Below are positions 1 through 10,407 of a stretch of 39,268 nucleotides of DNA, one piece after another. The notes beneath the pieces are model-generated. The model searched no databases and had not been told where the DNA came from. It was given only the letters and a program-made list of their open reading frames with translations. How positions within the stretch are numbered: the first letter of the stretch is position 1; each line of letters begins with the position of its first letter. The position numbers were made by a program, and so were the translations under genes. The stretch is taken from contig CABMIU010000016.1 of assembly GCA_902386385.1 (NCBI GenBank), positions 1 to 39,268 of the forward strand, read 5' to 3'. Source of the stretch: an uncultured archaeon. GTDB lineage: Archaea > Iainarchaeota > Iainarchaeia > Iainarchaeales > Iainarchaeaceae.

Positions 1-213
1 CCGATTGGCGGCAGCTCCACTATGGACGTGATTGACGCGGTGCGCGCGACCAAGACAATGAAGCCGAAGTATGTCATCCCTATGCATTACAATTCATTCA
101 CGAGCATCCTCGCGGACCCCAACGATTTCAAGGAGCGCATAGAGAAGAGCGTGCTGAAAACCATCCCGGTTGTGCTCAAGCCGGGCGAAACGTTCAATAC
201 AGAAGGGGCATGA
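1..213 (+). CDS. Metal-dependent hydrolase, beta-lactamase fold (UPF0173-like), C-terminal part; 5' end outside window
   Basis: Frame is open from the window edge (PIGGSSTMDVIDAVRATKTMKPKYVIPMHYNSF...); the 'VIPMHYN' C-terminal motif is typical of UPF0173 MBL hydrolases. Confidence 0.75.
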   Translation, partial: PIGGSSTMDVIDAVRATKTMKPKYVIPMHYNSFTSILADPNDFKERIEKSVLKTIPVVLKPGETFNTEGA

Positions 214-274
214 TGCTAGACTCCTTTGGGCTTTCATGGCTGGGGGTATAGTGTAGTGGAATTGCCTCCAATAT

Positions 275-997
275 TCACTTCGGGAATTCGCTTTCATCCA
301 GCTCGTTCGCTTCCTCTACATCATGGAAGTGCTCTATATCGATGCACGGGCCCTCGATGAGCCTGTGCTCTACCCTGTTTTTCTTTGCCATGAAAATCTT
401 GAGCGAATCCACGAGCTCATACTCGTTCCTGGCTGATAGAGGGGTTTCCCTCACGGCTTCGAAGATGCTTTTCTCGAATCCGTATATACCCGCATTCACC
501 AGGTTGCTTGGCTCTTCCCCCGGCATGGGCTTTTCGACAATGTCGAGCACCGAATTGCCCTGTGCCTTCAGCACGCCGAAGCGCCACGGGTCATGGACAG
601 TGCGGCTGAGCATTATCGCATCCGCCTTCTTGTACTCGCCTATGTCGCCCAGCATTTTGTAGTATTTTGTTTCAGCCAGCACATCCGAGTTTGTGAGTAT
701 GAACATGTCCCGCACATAATCCTCTACAAGGCTGAGCGCGTGGCTCGTGCCTTTCGCCTGCTCCTGCACGAAATACCTGAGCTTCGCCTTCCCGTATTCC
801 GGGCCGAAGTGGTCCTCTATCACTTCGCGCTTGTATCCTACCACGAGGAGGATTTCATTCGCGTTTGCAGCGATTAGCCTGTCAAGGACATGCTCCAGCA
901 TCGGCCTGCCCTTCAGCTCGAACATGCACTTCGGGATTTTGTCAGTAATCGGCCTCAGCCTCATGCCCCTGCCCGCCGCGATTACAACGCCCTGCAT
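275..997 (-). CDS. Sugar-phosphate nucleotidyltransferase (RmlA/GlmU N-terminal type)
   Basis: MQGVVIAAGRGMRLRPITDKIPKCM...KGRPMLEHVLDRL signature; start set at internal ATG 997 rather than 1012. Confidence 0.88.
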   Translation of the reverse strand: MQGVVIAAGRGMRLRPITDKIPKCMFELKGRPMLEHVLDRLIAANANEILLVVGYKREVIEDHFGPEYGKAKLRYFVQEQAKGTSHALSLVEDYVRDMFILTNSDVLAETKYYKMLGDIGEYKKADAIMLSRTVHDPWRFGVLKAQGNSVLDIVEKPMPGEEPSNLVNAGIYGFEKSIFEAVRETPLSARNEYELVDSLKIFMAKKNRVEHRLIEGPCIDIEHFHDVEEANELDESEFPK

Positions 998-1105
998 AAA
1001 AAACCAGAACAATTAATGGAATAAGGGAATAAATAATGTGCTCCCGCGGCGACTTATGTCGGCTTCCGCATTTGGGGATATAAGGTGGCCATTAGACGTT
1101 CGCTG

Positions 1106-1750
1106 TCAGGCGTATTGCTTTCTTATTCTTTCTGCTCTTCGGAGCATTTTACCCAGTGCGCCTTTAAGGAACCATGTACTTGGCTGGAAAGGATACATTC
1201 TGCCCGTTACACATTTGTAATCTACCATCGCCGGGATTGATTCTGTTTCGCCTATTCTTTTTACCATTATGTTTTCTGCCCGTAAGTCCATTAGAGGAAT
1301 CTTATTTGTGGAAAGAAATGTTATAAGTTCATCATATTTTTTCCAAAAAACAGTGTCCTTAATTTTTGTATGGGCACTCAATGGCATGGATTTTTTTCCA
1401 TCAAAGTCTATTACTAATTCCATCCTAAGTGTGCTTTTTGTTCCTTCACCTTTAATCCCGAGCACTTTAGGGAAACATTGCTCTAAAGCGCTTGGTGCAT
1501 TTGCAAAAAATTGGTTGTAATTTTTAGCTTCAAGCAGATTCAGGTCTCGCACCCCATATTTTACGCGAATGTATGGTTTGACTGGAAATTCTATCTGGAA
1601 AAATCCATAGTCCTTGACATATTCTGTTTTGTGTGCCTTTTCGACCGTGTTGTCGGAGAGTATTCTCGCTGTTCTAAACCTGCCTTCCCCTATCGCTGCC
1701 ATTGCACTTCTGGACTTTTTAGGCTTAATTTTGCCAAAATGGATTTTCAT
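1106..1750 (-). CDS. YrbL-like (PhoP_reg/PF10707-like) kinase-fold protein
   Basis: Gly-rich N-terminus 'AIGEGRFRTARIL', catalytic-loop-like 'LMDLRAENIMV', then 'AMVDYK' and a basic C-terminus 'LGKMLRRAERIRKQY', in the YrbL order. Confidence 0.55.
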   Translation of the reverse strand: MKIHFGKIKPKKSRSAMAAIGEGRFRTARILSDNTVEKAHKTEYVKDYGFFQIEFPVKPYIRVKYGVRDLNLLEAKNYNQFFANAPSALEQCFPKVLGIKGEGTKSTLRMELVIDFDGKKSMPLSAHTKIKDTVFWKKYDELITFLSTNKIPLMDLRAENIMVKRIGETESIPAMVDYKCVTGRMYPFQPSTWFLKGALGKMLRRAERIRKQYA

Positions 1751-1801
1751 TTAATTACCTGCTTTCTTTCGTTATCATTGAAATTTTGGCTGGCGAGACC
1801 C

Positions 1802-2716
1802 TTAGAGCTCCATTTCCATCAGGTCTTCCGCGACCGTGACATCGTTGAATTCCTTGCGTGCCTCGTTCTCGAATTTTTCCCTGTCCTTGTGCCTCGCGCT
1901 GAGGTGGAAGAGCACGAGTTTCTTTGCCCCTGCCTGCTGCGCTATTTTTCCGGCCTGCAGGGCGGTTGAGTGCATTGTTTCCTCTGCGCGGTCCTGCCGC
2001 TCGTCAAGGAACGAGGCTTCGTGCACAAGCACATCCGCCCCTTCTATCGCCCCGAGGTATGATTTCGAGGCCAGGGTATCGAACACCATCGAGATTTTCT
2101 TGCCTTTCACAGCCTTGGAATAATCCATCACGTCTTCCGGGTTTATTATTTTAGCCCCGAGCTTTACGCTTTTCCCCTTTTGCAGGTCGCTGAACAGCGG
2201 GCCGACAGGAATTCCGAGAGCCATTGCCTTTTCTCGGTTGAACTCCCCGGGCTTCCCCTCTTCAGTGAAATTATAACCCCAGCACTCCGCCTCGTGCTTC
2301 AATGGGAAAGCATCCACCTGGAATTTATCGCCCTTCAGCACAACTCCTTTCTTCACTTCGTGGCACTTCACCTCGAAGCCTGGCTTGAGCATCGCGAGCT
2401 CCATTGACATCGCCACCTTTTCCTTTATGCCCCTTGGGCCGTGGATGTTGATTGCCCAGTCCCTTCCGTGTATGTTCATTGTGGCGAGCATCCCGCCAAG
2501 TCCCAAAAAGTGGTCCGCGTGGAAGTGCGAGATGAAGACGTGGTTGATTTTGAGGTAGCTAACGCCCGCCTTTACCATCTGCCTCTGCGTGCCTTCCGGG
2601 CAGTCGAACAGGAGCCACTCGCCATTGAAGCGGATGGCTATGCTGCTTAGGTTGCGCTCCTTTGTGGGCACGCTCGCGCTCGTGCCGAGGAAAACAATCC
2701 TGATTTTTTCCGCCAT
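1802..2716 (-). CDS. rnz: Ribonuclease Z (tRNA 3' processing endonuclease)
   Basis: MRIVFLGTSASVPTKERNLSS-like N-terminus, 'FDCPEGTQRQM', 'HFHADHFLGLGG', 'LVHEASFLDE'. Confidence 0.95.
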   Translation of the reverse strand: MAEKIRIVFLGTSASVPTKERNLSSIAIRFNGEWLLFDCPEGTQRQMVKAGVSYLKINHVFISHFHADHFLGLGGMLATMNIHGRDWAINIHGPRGIKEKVAMSMELAMLKPGFEVKCHEVKKGVVLKGDKFQVDAFPLKHEAECWGYNFTEEGKPGEFNREKAMALGIPVGPLFSDLQKGKSVKLGAKIINPEDVMDYSKAVKGKKISMVFDTLASKSYLGAIEGADVLVHEASFLDERQDRAEETMHSTALQAGKIAQQAGAKKLVLFHLSARHKDREKFENEARKEFNDVTVAEDLMEMEL

Positions 2717-2890
2717 CGATTAATTCCTGCAAGGTAGAGTTTATAACTGAAATTTCCTGCGTTCAGTCGCCCTGGGCAGATTGCCCTGTTGCATTTTTAT
2801 AGTGTGCAAAGCCGTCCTTGGCTCCCTATTTTTTTGCGATGCAGCCTCGCACCAAAGCCTTTAATTACTTTGTTGGAGTATGTTCTCCTT

Positions 2891-4810
2891 ATGCCCCGGA
2901 AAGACCTCCTCAAGGCCTCTTCGACAAAGGAAGTCGAGGTGCCGAAGCTCCTTGTCGACCAGATTGTCGGCCAGGAAAAGGCCGTCGAGCTCATCCGCAA
3001 GGCCGCAATCCAGCGCAGGAACGTGCTGCTTGTAGGCCTTCCAGGGACAGGAAAATCAATGCTCGCAAAGGCGATGGCGGAGATAATGCCATTGCAGAAG
3101 CTGCAGGACATTTTGATTTACCCGAACGATGACGATCCGAACACGCCGCTTGTGAAGGTTGCGAAGGCTGGCGAGGGCCAGAAGGTCATAGAGCAGTCCC
3201 GCATGGAGGGGAAGGCACAGGACGACAACCTCCGCCTCATGGGAATAATACTGCCCGCAGGATGGTTCCTGCTGAGTTACATACTCTGGGCAATGAAGTA
3301 CATTCCCGATGTTGTTTACGCAGCGACAATGATAATGGGTGCAATCCTCCTCTTCGGCTTTGTCATAGGCGCGCAGATGAGGGTGCGCGGCGGGGTCGTG
3401 ACCCCAAAGCTCCTTGTAAACAATTCAGGCAAAAAAATCGCCCCGTTCTTTGACGGCACAGGCGCGCGCGCAGGGGCCTTGCTCGGGGACGTGAGGCATG
3501 ATCCGCTCCAGTCAGGCGGCCTCGGCACCCCTCCGCACTTGAGGGTCGAGCCGGGAATGATTCACCGCGCCTCGGGCGGGGTTTTGTTTGTTGATGAGAT
3601 TGCCACGCTTTCCCCGAAATCGCAGCAGGAGCTTTTGACCGCGATGCAGGAGAAGAAGTATTCAATCACTGGCCAGAGCGAGATGAGTTCAGGCGCGATG
3701 ACACGCACAGACCCGATTCCGTGCGATTTTGTCCTTGTGTGCGCGGGCAACTATGAGGACCTCGAGAAAGTGCATCCCGCGATGCGGAGCAGGATACGCG
3801 GTTATGGCTATGAGATTTACATGAACATTGACATGGATGACACTGAGGAGAACAGGGCGAAGATTGTGCAGTTCGTTGCGCAGGAAGTGAAGAACGACGG
3901 CAAGATTCCTGGTTTCAGCGCAGATGCATTGCAGCAGATAATTTTCGAGGCGAGGAAGCGCGCGGGCAGGAAAAATAAGCTCACCCTCAAGCTCCGCGAT
4001 TTGGGCGGCCTTGTCCGCGCGGCGGGGGACATTTCACGCGAGAAAGGCAATGACCTTGTGCTGCGCGAGGATGTGCTTGAAGCGAAGATGAGCGCCAAGA
4101 CCCTGGAGCAGCAGATTGTGCACAAGATGATTGAGGAAAAGAAGGACTATGATGTTTATTTGCATGAAGGCACCGCTGTCGGCAGGGTCAACGGCCTTGC
4201 GGTGATGGCTGAAGGCGAGGCCGGCCTAATAATGCCGATTGAGGCCGAGGTTGCGCCTTCACAGTCAAGCTCAGAGGGCAAGCTGATTGCAACGGGCAAG
4301 CTCGGGGAGATTGCGAAGGAAGCCGTGCAGAACGTTTCCGCGCTCATAAAGAAGCTTTCAGGCAAGGACATTTCGAGGCACGACCTGCACATACAGTTCC
4401 TCCAGTCCTACTCCGGGGTAGAGGGGGATTCGGCTTCCGTGAGCGTTGCCACCGCGGTGGTTTCGGCCTTGGAGCAGATTCCCGTGAAGCAAAATCTCGC
4501 AATGACCGGCTCTCTGAGCGTGCGCGGCGAGGTGCTTCCAGTCGGCGGTGTCACGGCAAAGGTGCTCGCGGCCATAGAGGCAGGCTTCAGGGAAGTCATT
4601 GTGCCAAAATCCAATGTCGGCGACATCGTCCTTACCGATGAGCAGGCAAAGAGGATAAGGATAATTCCCGCAACCGCAATTTCAGATGTATTTGAGGTTG
4701 CCTTCGAGCCTAGCGAGAAGAAGGCGAAGCTCCTCGCGAGCCTGAGGAAAATAATCAAAATAGAGCTGGGCGAAGTCGCGCTGCCCGGAAAAAAGGCAAC
4801 TATTTCTTGA
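2891..4810 (+). CDS. lonB: ATP-dependent protease LonB (archaeal membrane Lon)
   Basis: Walker A '[10 protein letters not shown]', two TM helices between Walker A and B, '[12 protein letters not shown]', Ser '[13 protein letters not shown]' and Lys '[14 protein letters not shown]' dyad. Start at 2891 (MPRKDLLK) rather than 2789. Confidence 0.95.
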   Translation: MPRKDLLKASSTKEVEVPKLLVDQIVGQEKAVELIRKAAIQRRNVLLVGLPGTGKSMLAKAMAEIMPLQKLQDILIYPNDDDPNTPLVKVAKAGEGQKVIEQSRMEGKAQDDNLRLMGIILPAGWFLLSYILWAMKYIPDVVYAATMIMGAILLFGFVIGAQMRVRGGVVTPKLLVNNSGKKIAPFFDGTGARAGALLGDVRHDPLQSGGLGTPPHLRVEPGMIHRASGGVLFVDEIATLSPKSQQELLTAMQEKKYSITGQSEMSSGAMTRTDPIPCDFVLVCAGNYEDLEKVHPAMRSRIRGYGYEIYMNIDMDDTEENRAKIVQFVAQEVKNDGKIPGFSADALQQIIFEARKRAGRKNKLTLKLRDLGGLVRAAGDISREKGNDLVLREDVLEAKMSAKTLEQQIVHKMIEEKKDYDVYLHEGTAVGRVNGLAVMAEGEAGLIMPIEAEVAPSQSSSEGKLIATGKLGEIAKEAVQNVSALIKKLSGKDISRHDLHIQFLQSYSGVEGDSASVSVATAVVSALEQIPVKQNLAMTGSLSVRGEVLPVGGVTAKVLAAIEAGFREVIVPKSNVGDIVLTDEQAKRIRIIPATAISDVFEVAFEPSEKKAKLLASLRKIIKIELGEVALPGKKATIS

Positions 4811-4870
4811 ATGCCGGAAGCCAATTATCCAAAATATGGCGGCAAATCTTTTTCTTTTATGGGCTGGTGG

Positions 4871-6103
4871 TCACACCAAAACTATTTTCCCTTCGCTGAG
4901 AAGGAACTTGCCTTTTGGCAGCTTCTCCGTCTTGGCTGTCTGCTTGTCCCTGTATTCTATCTCCTGCTTGCTTATCGTTTCCACCACGCCGAGCCACTTG
5001 CCATCCTTGCCGTAAACCGGCAGGCCGATGAGTATTTTTGTTATCTTTTTCCTGAGGTCAAGCACGTGCGAGAACCTGTATGCCGCATACCCGGTCGCTA
5101 TTGCGGCCAAGGCGCGGACTGCAAACCATTCGAGGCCGGCATACGGCGCAGCCGCCAGCACCTGTCTCGCAGAGTCGAGGATGAGCCAGAGCACGAACAC
5201 CGCGGCGCCTGAGAGGAAATATCTCCTGAGGTAGTATGCTTTCTTGAGCTGCACAGTGTCGATGCCCTTTCCAACCGCAAACGATATCGCGGTCAGCATC
5301 AGGAACAGCAGCATCTGGCCGATTGCCTCGGAAACCCTCGATACAACACTCATTGCACTGTTGTTGCCCTCCTGGTAAGCTGCAAATATCCCTATGAGGA
5401 AGAAAACAATCGTCATTATGTAGAAAGGCAGGCTCACGCGCTGAAGGGAAATGCTGCTGGTTACGGATTCAACTGCTCCCGCTATCCTTGCCTCGAGACC
5501 CGTGCCTTTCAGCACCATGTATGTGCCTATTATGAGGAGCATGCTCTGGAAGAAGAGTTTCTCCATCCCTATTGTCGACAGCACGCCCCATATGAATATG
5601 ACAAGGCCGGGCACGAGTATGAAAGTCCTTGCGATGTCAGGGTCGTTAAGGGCGTTCTTGAGCGTGAAATAAAGGCCCTCGACTTCGCTTGCCTGCGAAA
5701 CCACTATCGTTTCCTTTGAAACAACCGGGCCGCGTGCCTGCAGCAGGGGCATCACCTCGTCATCCTCTGCACCGTCAGTGACGAGCACGAACCCCGTTGC
5801 GGGGAAATGTTCAAGCACTGCATCGAGCTGCTGGCTGATTTTCCTGTCGGATTCGAAATAGCTTTTGCCTACCCCCGTCAGGAATGCGACTTCCGCATTG
5901 GTTTCCTTTGAAACCTCGTCGTATTTTTTCACGGCGCCGAACATGCTGTTGGCATCTGATTCGCTCGGGTCGGCTATTGCAAGCTTCACTGCCGCGCCGA
6001 TGCAGGCCTTCCTGCCGATTACCGGGCCCTGTACTCCCGTTTTCTTGCCGAGGTCGTTGTCCCTGTCAACCGAAACAACGAGCAGGCTTTCCTTTTCCTT
6101 CAT
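4871..6103 (-). CDS. DUF373 family membrane protein
   Basis: N-terminal 'LLVVSVDRDNDLGKKTGVQGPVIGRKACIGAAVKLAIADPSESDANSMFGAVK' followed by multiple TM segments, as in PF04123; start set at MKEKESLL. Confidence 0.85.
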   Translation of the reverse strand: MKEKESLLVVSVDRDNDLGKKTGVQGPVIGRKACIGAAVKLAIADPSESDANSMFGAVKKYDEVSKETNAEVAFLTGVGKSYFESDRKISQQLDAVLEHFPATGFVLVTDGAEDDEVMPLLQARGPVVSKETIVVSQASEVEGLYFTLKNALNDPDIARTFILVPGLVIFIWGVLSTIGMEKLFFQSMLLIIGTYMVLKGTGLEARIAGAVESVTSSISLQRVSLPFYIMTIVFFLIGIFAAYQEGNNSAMSVVSRVSEAIGQMLLFLMLTAISFAVGKGIDTVQLKKAYYLRRYFLSGAAVFVLWLILDSARQVLAAAPYAGLEWFAVRALAAIATGYAAYRFSHVLDLRKKITKILIGLPVYGKDGKWLGVVETISKQEIEYRDKQTAKTEKLPKGKFLLSEGKIVLV

Positions 6104-6306
6104 TCCGACACCAGGCAACAAGACAACCGGATACGGCAAGGCCACCGAGTCATTGAACCAGGCGTTCCGGCAAAATGAATAACGTATTTATATTGGTTAA
6201 TATCCCATTAATATAAGTATTTCTCCCGTCATGGCAGGGCATTTGGCGGGGATTGCGGCCATCGGCCGTGGTTTTCAGCAAGGGTTTTTTCCGCGTTGGT
6301 TTGGCT

Positions 6307-7344
6307 ATGGCAGAAAGCGATTTCAAGGAAAAGGTTTTCATTGGCGTTGTGCTTCTTGTCGCCCTTGCAGTGATTGTGGTGCTTAAGTTCTCTTCCGAGT
6401 TTGCCTCGGCCCTGCCTTTGCTGGTTGTGCTTGCGGCCATTTTGTTTCTTGTCAGGCGCTACAATTACCTCCTCATGCTCAGCGAATATGAACGCGCCGT
6501 GATTTTCAGGTTCGGGAAGGTCAACCGCGTTGCGGGTCCGGGCTGGGCTTTCCTTGTTTCGCCTTTCGAGAATTACAAACTCGTGGACCTAAGGACAAAG
6601 ACCCTTGATGTCCCTCCCCAGGAGGTCATCACGAAGGACAACATTGAGGTCAGGGTTGACGCAGTGATTTATCTCAAGGTAAACAAGGACCGGCAGTCAG
6701 TCATAAACAGCGTGACCGAGGTGGATGATTACCTGAAAGGCACGGAGCTTTTCGTCATAGGCCTCATAAGGAACCAGGCCGGGACAAAGACCCTCGATGA
6801 ACTCATAACCAATGTCGAATCACTCAGCGATTACCTCAAGGTGCAGCTCGCCGAGATTTCCACAAAGTGGGGCATCTCCATCGAGAATGCCACAATCACC
6901 GAAGTAACCCCCCCGAAATCTGTGCAGGAAGCGAGGCATGAGCAGGAAGTCGCCGCGCAGAGGAAGCTCGCGCGCATGGAATCCGCGGAAGCGCACAAGG
7001 CCGAAATCGACGCGGTGAGGGAAGCCGCGGGGCAACTGAGCGACAAGGCGCTAGCTTACTATTATGTAAAGGCGCTTGAAAAACTGGGTGAGGGCCAGAG
7101 CTCGAAAATATTTTTCCCCATGGAACTGACGGAACTTGCAAAGGCGGTCACCAGCAGGGTTTCGTTCGGCCCGCAGCATAACGCCTCCGTGGACCAGGGT
7201 GCTTCTTCCGGCCAGCAGGGCCTCGAAGCGCTTTTCAGGAAATACGCGCCCCTGCTTAAGAAGATTGCTTCGCAGGGCACCGCGAAAAGGAAAGCCGGAA
7301 AAAGGGAAAATGCGAAAGGCAAGGCGAAGAAGAAGCGCAAATAA
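6307..7344 (+). CDS. SPFH/Band 7 domain protein (slipin/stomatin-like) with Lys-rich C-terminal tail
   Basis: 'EYERAVIFRFGKVNRVAGPGWAFLVSPFENYKLVDLRTKTLDVPPQEVITKDNIEVRVDAVIYLKV'; N-terminal TM helices. Start could also be 6253. Confidence 0.93.
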   Translation: MAESDFKEKVFIGVVLLVALAVIVVLKFSSEFASALPLLVVLAAILFLVRRYNYLLMLSEYERAVIFRFGKVNRVAGPGWAFLVSPFENYKLVDLRTKTLDVPPQEVITKDNIEVRVDAVIYLKVNKDRQSVINSVTEVDDYLKGTELFVIGLIRNQAGTKTLDELITNVESLSDYLKVQLAEISTKWGISIENATITEVTPPKSVQEARHEQEVAAQRKLARMESAEAHKAEIDAVREAAGQLSDKALAYYYVKALEKLGEGQSSKIFFPMELTELAKAVTSRVSFGPQHNASVDQGASSGQQGLEALFRKYAPLLKKIASQGTAKRKAGKRENAKGKAKKKRK

Positions 7345-7535
7345 GTGGAAGCAAGGAGAAGAAGCGCGGGCTGAAACAAAGTAAACTTATTGAACCGCAG
7401 AGAATACTTGCGTGGTCTGAAAGACCCGCAGATGAATCGGCGGTACTGCTTTATACTGAAAACCCAACTCGCCCCGGGAAACACAGGAAACCCTTTAAAC
7501 CAAAGTTTAAAAGGCCAAAAATCAATTATTGGGGT

Positions 7536-8255
7536 ATGCCGGATAAAATAACAATACTAATCCCAGCGTATAATGAAGAAAGCATTATTCTAAAACTAAT
7601 TTCCCCCCTAAGAATGTGGAAACAAAATGACTGGCATAACAGGTCAATAATAATCGTGGACGACGGCAGTAAAGACCAAACTATGCCTGCCGCAAAATCC
7701 CAGTGGACTGAGGTAATAAAATCAGATGAACTTGGCAGGAATCTCGGAAAGGCGGATGCATTCATTAAAGGTGTGCGGTACGCTTCTAAAAATTGTGCCC
7801 CCGATTTTATTGTAACTCTTGATGCTGACCTCATAGACCTCAATCCAAAACACATAGACGAGCTTGTTGCGGAACTAAAGCACACGGGCTCAAATATGGT
7901 GATTGCGAAATCTTTGGAATTTTCTGAACATTATGGGTGGGTTAATGCCGCGAAAACTTCCGGTCAGAGAGCTTTCAGGGTAGCTGCGCTAAATCCTATA
8001 ATACTGGGCAATAAAAAATGGCTAACTATTCTTGAAGGGTCAAAATATGGGTTAGAAGAAGCATTGAATGTCTTGATACCTAAACACCGCAGTTCTGAGA
8101 TAACTTTCCATGCGGACACAGCTCTGAGAAAGTCTTTTGCTACAACCCAAGGCGACCAAAGACGCTTAATTCGAGAAAGAATAAGTGAAAGAAGAGTCGC
8201 GGCAAAAGCATTGCGAGCGCTAAGAAAAGGTAAGCAAGGTCATAGAGTCTTATAA
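7536..8255 (+). CDS. Glycosyltransferase family 2
   Basis: 'ITILIPAYNEESIILKLI', 'IIIVDDGSKDQT', 'FIVTLDADLIDL'. Confidence 0.85.
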   Translation: MPDKITILIPAYNEESIILKLISPLRMWKQNDWHNRSIIIVDDGSKDQTMPAAKSQWTEVIKSDELGRNLGKADAFIKGVRYASKNCAPDFIVTLDADLIDLNPKHIDELVAELKHTGSNMVIAKSLEFSEHYGWVNAAKTSGQRAFRVAALNPIILGNKKWLTILEGSKYGLEEALNVLIPKHRSSEITFHADTALRKSFATTQGDQRRLIRERISERRVAAKALRALRKGKQGHRVL

Positions 8256-8388
8256 AAACGTAACATGACAAAACAATAATTTCTGGCTGACCCTGAATTT
8301 AAACTGGCCCTGCAAAAAAAAGCCAGTGTGTCACAATGCAATGGGGTTTTTCCCCTCTGTGCGTCAGGGCATGCAGCTTATTTCCCGC

Positions 8389-9375
8389 CTATGGCTCCCT
8401 CATCTGGCTTATCCCGTAGCGCACCGAGGGGATGTAAAGTATAAGGAATAGCGTGAAGAATGCGATTATGCCCCCGATTGCGATTTGCAGCATGCCGAAT
8501 ATTGTCGCTGTCTCTATCAGCGCGCCCAGGAAAAGTATTATTGTTGCGAGCACCAGCAGCATCACTACGTCCGTTACGACAAGGCTTATTTCGTGCTTCC
8601 TGAATTTGCTTTTCGACACCATTGCATTTATTATTCCCCCCGCGATTGCGGCGATGAAGTATGCGGTTATTTCAGGCGCACCGTGGGGCAGGTAACCTAT
8701 CGCCCTCGCAATGCCGGCGTCAAGGCTTTTTGAGAACACTTCCGAGCCTATGAAGAAGCCTATTACCGAGGCATTCCATGCGAGGAGTTCTATCGCCCCG
8801 GCGCCCCAGACGAATGAGAACGCTATTGCCCTGCTCATTACCCCGAAGTTGTTCTTGAATATAAGCATGAAGCACCTGTCGAAGGACTTCGATTCCCCGA
8901 AGCATTCCGCTTGGCCCACTGCGTTGCCGGTGCTTTCGTCGAAAATCGCCTTGCCTGTTATTGCGCTGTAAACCTTTTTCTGTTCCGTGAAAACGTCGTT
9001 TTTTGTTGGCACTATGCACGCAAGGCCCGAGCAGCCGTCATTGGAATCCGGCAGGGCCACTGCCCAGAATCCGAAGGCGATTACCATGCCGACAAACATC
9101 CAGCCGTAGGAGTGTATGACGTTGAAGTGCGTTGAAATGAATGCAAATGGCCTGTCTTTTTCGTCGACGACCTTTTCCTCCTCGCCGACGAATATCTTGT
9201 GGACAATGGGCATGAATCCTATCGTTATGAACAGCATTGTCAGGGCGGAAGTGCTTTCCGGAAAATTGTTGTATGCAATGAGCATTGCCGCTGTCGTTAT
9301 TATGAATGCGACAAGGGTAAGTGTCAAGGGGTGCTTTTCCGACCTTAAGGTTTCGTAGAGCGTTTCGAGGACCAT
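8389..9375 (-). CDS. SpoIIM/DUF95 family membrane protein
   Basis: Multiple TM segments with 'GAIELLAWNASVIGFFIGSE...YLPHGAPEITAYFIAAIAGGIIN', characteristic of the SpoIIM/DUF95 family. Confidence 0.85.
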   Translation of the reverse strand: MVLETLYETLRSEKHPLTLTLVAFIITTAAMLIAYNNFPESTSALTMLFITIGFMPIVHKIFVGEEEKVVDEKDRPFAFISTHFNVIHSYGWMFVGMVIAFGFWAVALPDSNDGCSGLACIVPTKNDVFTEQKKVYSAITGKAIFDESTGNAVGQAECFGESKSFDRCFMLIFKNNFGVMSRAIAFSFVWGAGAIELLAWNASVIGFFIGSEVFSKSLDAGIARAIGYLPHGAPEITAYFIAAIAGGIINAMVSKSKFRKHEISLVVTDVVMLLVLATIILFLGALIETATIFGMLQIAIGGIIAFFTLFLILYIPSVRYGISQMREP

Positions 9376-9508
9376 TCGCGTCGAATGCAATTGAGGCGTA
9401 GTGGTTTAAATAGGTTTCTGGGTGGATAATCTTTTGGTTTTGGGTTTTTTCCACGGGCTATAAAAGCCCAGGGGCGCCCGGTTTTCTTCCAGGTTTTTCG
9501 TGATTTTT

Positions 9509-10075
9509 ATGGCTAAGCAGGACATTGTAGTGCCCGGCGATTTTCTCGGGTTTGAGGAGGAATTCGTCGCGGGCCAGGATGCGCACGAAGGCGCTGATGG
9601 CGGGATTCTCGCGAGCACGATAGGCCTGAAGGCACTTGACAACGGGGGCCACGAGGCGAGCGTAAAGCGCCTCACGAGGCAGGTCAGGATAATGGAGCGC
9701 GGATGCATTGTCCATGCGATAGTCAATTCCATAAAGACAAATGCCGCCTTGGTCACTATCCTTGATGCGGAGAAGGACGGCGAGTTCCGCACAGTGCACA
9801 ACGCCATGGCTTCAATCGCGGTTTTCAACATTGACACGCAGTACATAAGGGGCATAGATGAAATGTTCAGGGCCGGGGACATTGTCAGGGCGAGGGTCAT
9901 GGAGGTCACTCCTTATGGCGTCGAGCTGACGACAAAGGAGCCGCAGCTCGGAGTCGTGAAGGCTTATGGCATCAAATCCAGGCAGCCCCTGCACTTGATT
10001 GACGGCAAGCTCAGGGACCCTGTCACCGGAGACACAGAGACAAGGAAGGTTTCATCGGATTATGCCCTGAAATGA
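9509..10075 (+). CDS. csl4: Exosome complex RNA-binding protein Csl4
   Basis: 'VVPGDFLGFEEEFVAGQDAHEGADGGILAS', S1-like domain, C-terminal 'GDTETRKVSSDYALK'; directly followed by rpoL. Confidence 0.9.
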   Translation: MAKQDIVVPGDFLGFEEEFVAGQDAHEGADGGILASTIGLKALDNGGHEASVKRLTRQVRIMERGCIVHAIVNSIKTNAALVTILDAEKDGEFRTVHNAMASIAVFNIDTQYIRGIDEMFRAGDIVRARVMEVTPYGVELTTKEPQLGVVKAYGIKSRQPLHLIDGKLRDPVTGDTETRKVSSDYALK

Positions 10076-10117
10076 GGGCTTTTGCATTTGCAATGCGTTT
10101 TTGGGGGGGGTGGAAAG

Positions 10118-10393
10118 ATGAAGGTTGAAGTGATAAAGAATGAAAAGGACCTCGTGGAAATAAGGCTCGAAGGCGAGAGGCACTCTTTCCCGAACCTTCT
10201 CAAGAATAAGCTGCTCGAGGACAAAAGCGTGGATTATGTTTCATACATCCTCGACCATCCGTCTGACGACTCGGCCAGGCTGATTGTCAGGACTTCAGGC
10301 AAGAGCCCGAAAAAGGCCATCGAGGAAGCGGCGAAGGACATCGATGCCGAGCTTGACGACTTTGCGGCAAAGCTCAAGAAGGCGCTGAAGTAA
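10118..10393 (+). CDS. rpoL: DNA-directed RNA polymerase subunit L (Rpo11)
   Basis: 'GERHSFPNLLKNKLLEDKSVDYVSYILDHP...' is typical of RpoL/Rpb11. Confidence 0.92.
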   Translation: MKVEVIKNEKDLVEIRLEGERHSFPNLLKNKLLEDKSVDYVSYILDHPSDDSARLIVRTSGKSPKKAIEEAAKDIDAELDDFAAKLKKALK

Positions 10394-10407
10394 AGTTGAT
10401 TTAATGG

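Noticed and set aside
240-295. tRNA-like 5' string 'gggggtatagtgtagtggaattgcctcc'
   Set aside because: It resembles an acceptor/D-arm start, but there is no consistent anticodon arm, no T-arm (GGTTCxAATCC) and no acceptor closure. It runs into the 3' end of the nucleotidyltransferase gene.
6146-6252. AT-rich imperfect palindrome ttggttaatatcccattaatataag between DUF373 and SPFH genes
   Set aside because: Best explained as two overlapping divergent TATA-like promoters; symmetry is weak.
8300-8362. Small hairpins (ctggc...gccag; ggggtttttcccc) between GT2 and the SpoIIM-like gene
   Set aside because: Short stems between convergent genes, compatible with ordinary termination; nothing further supports a special element.
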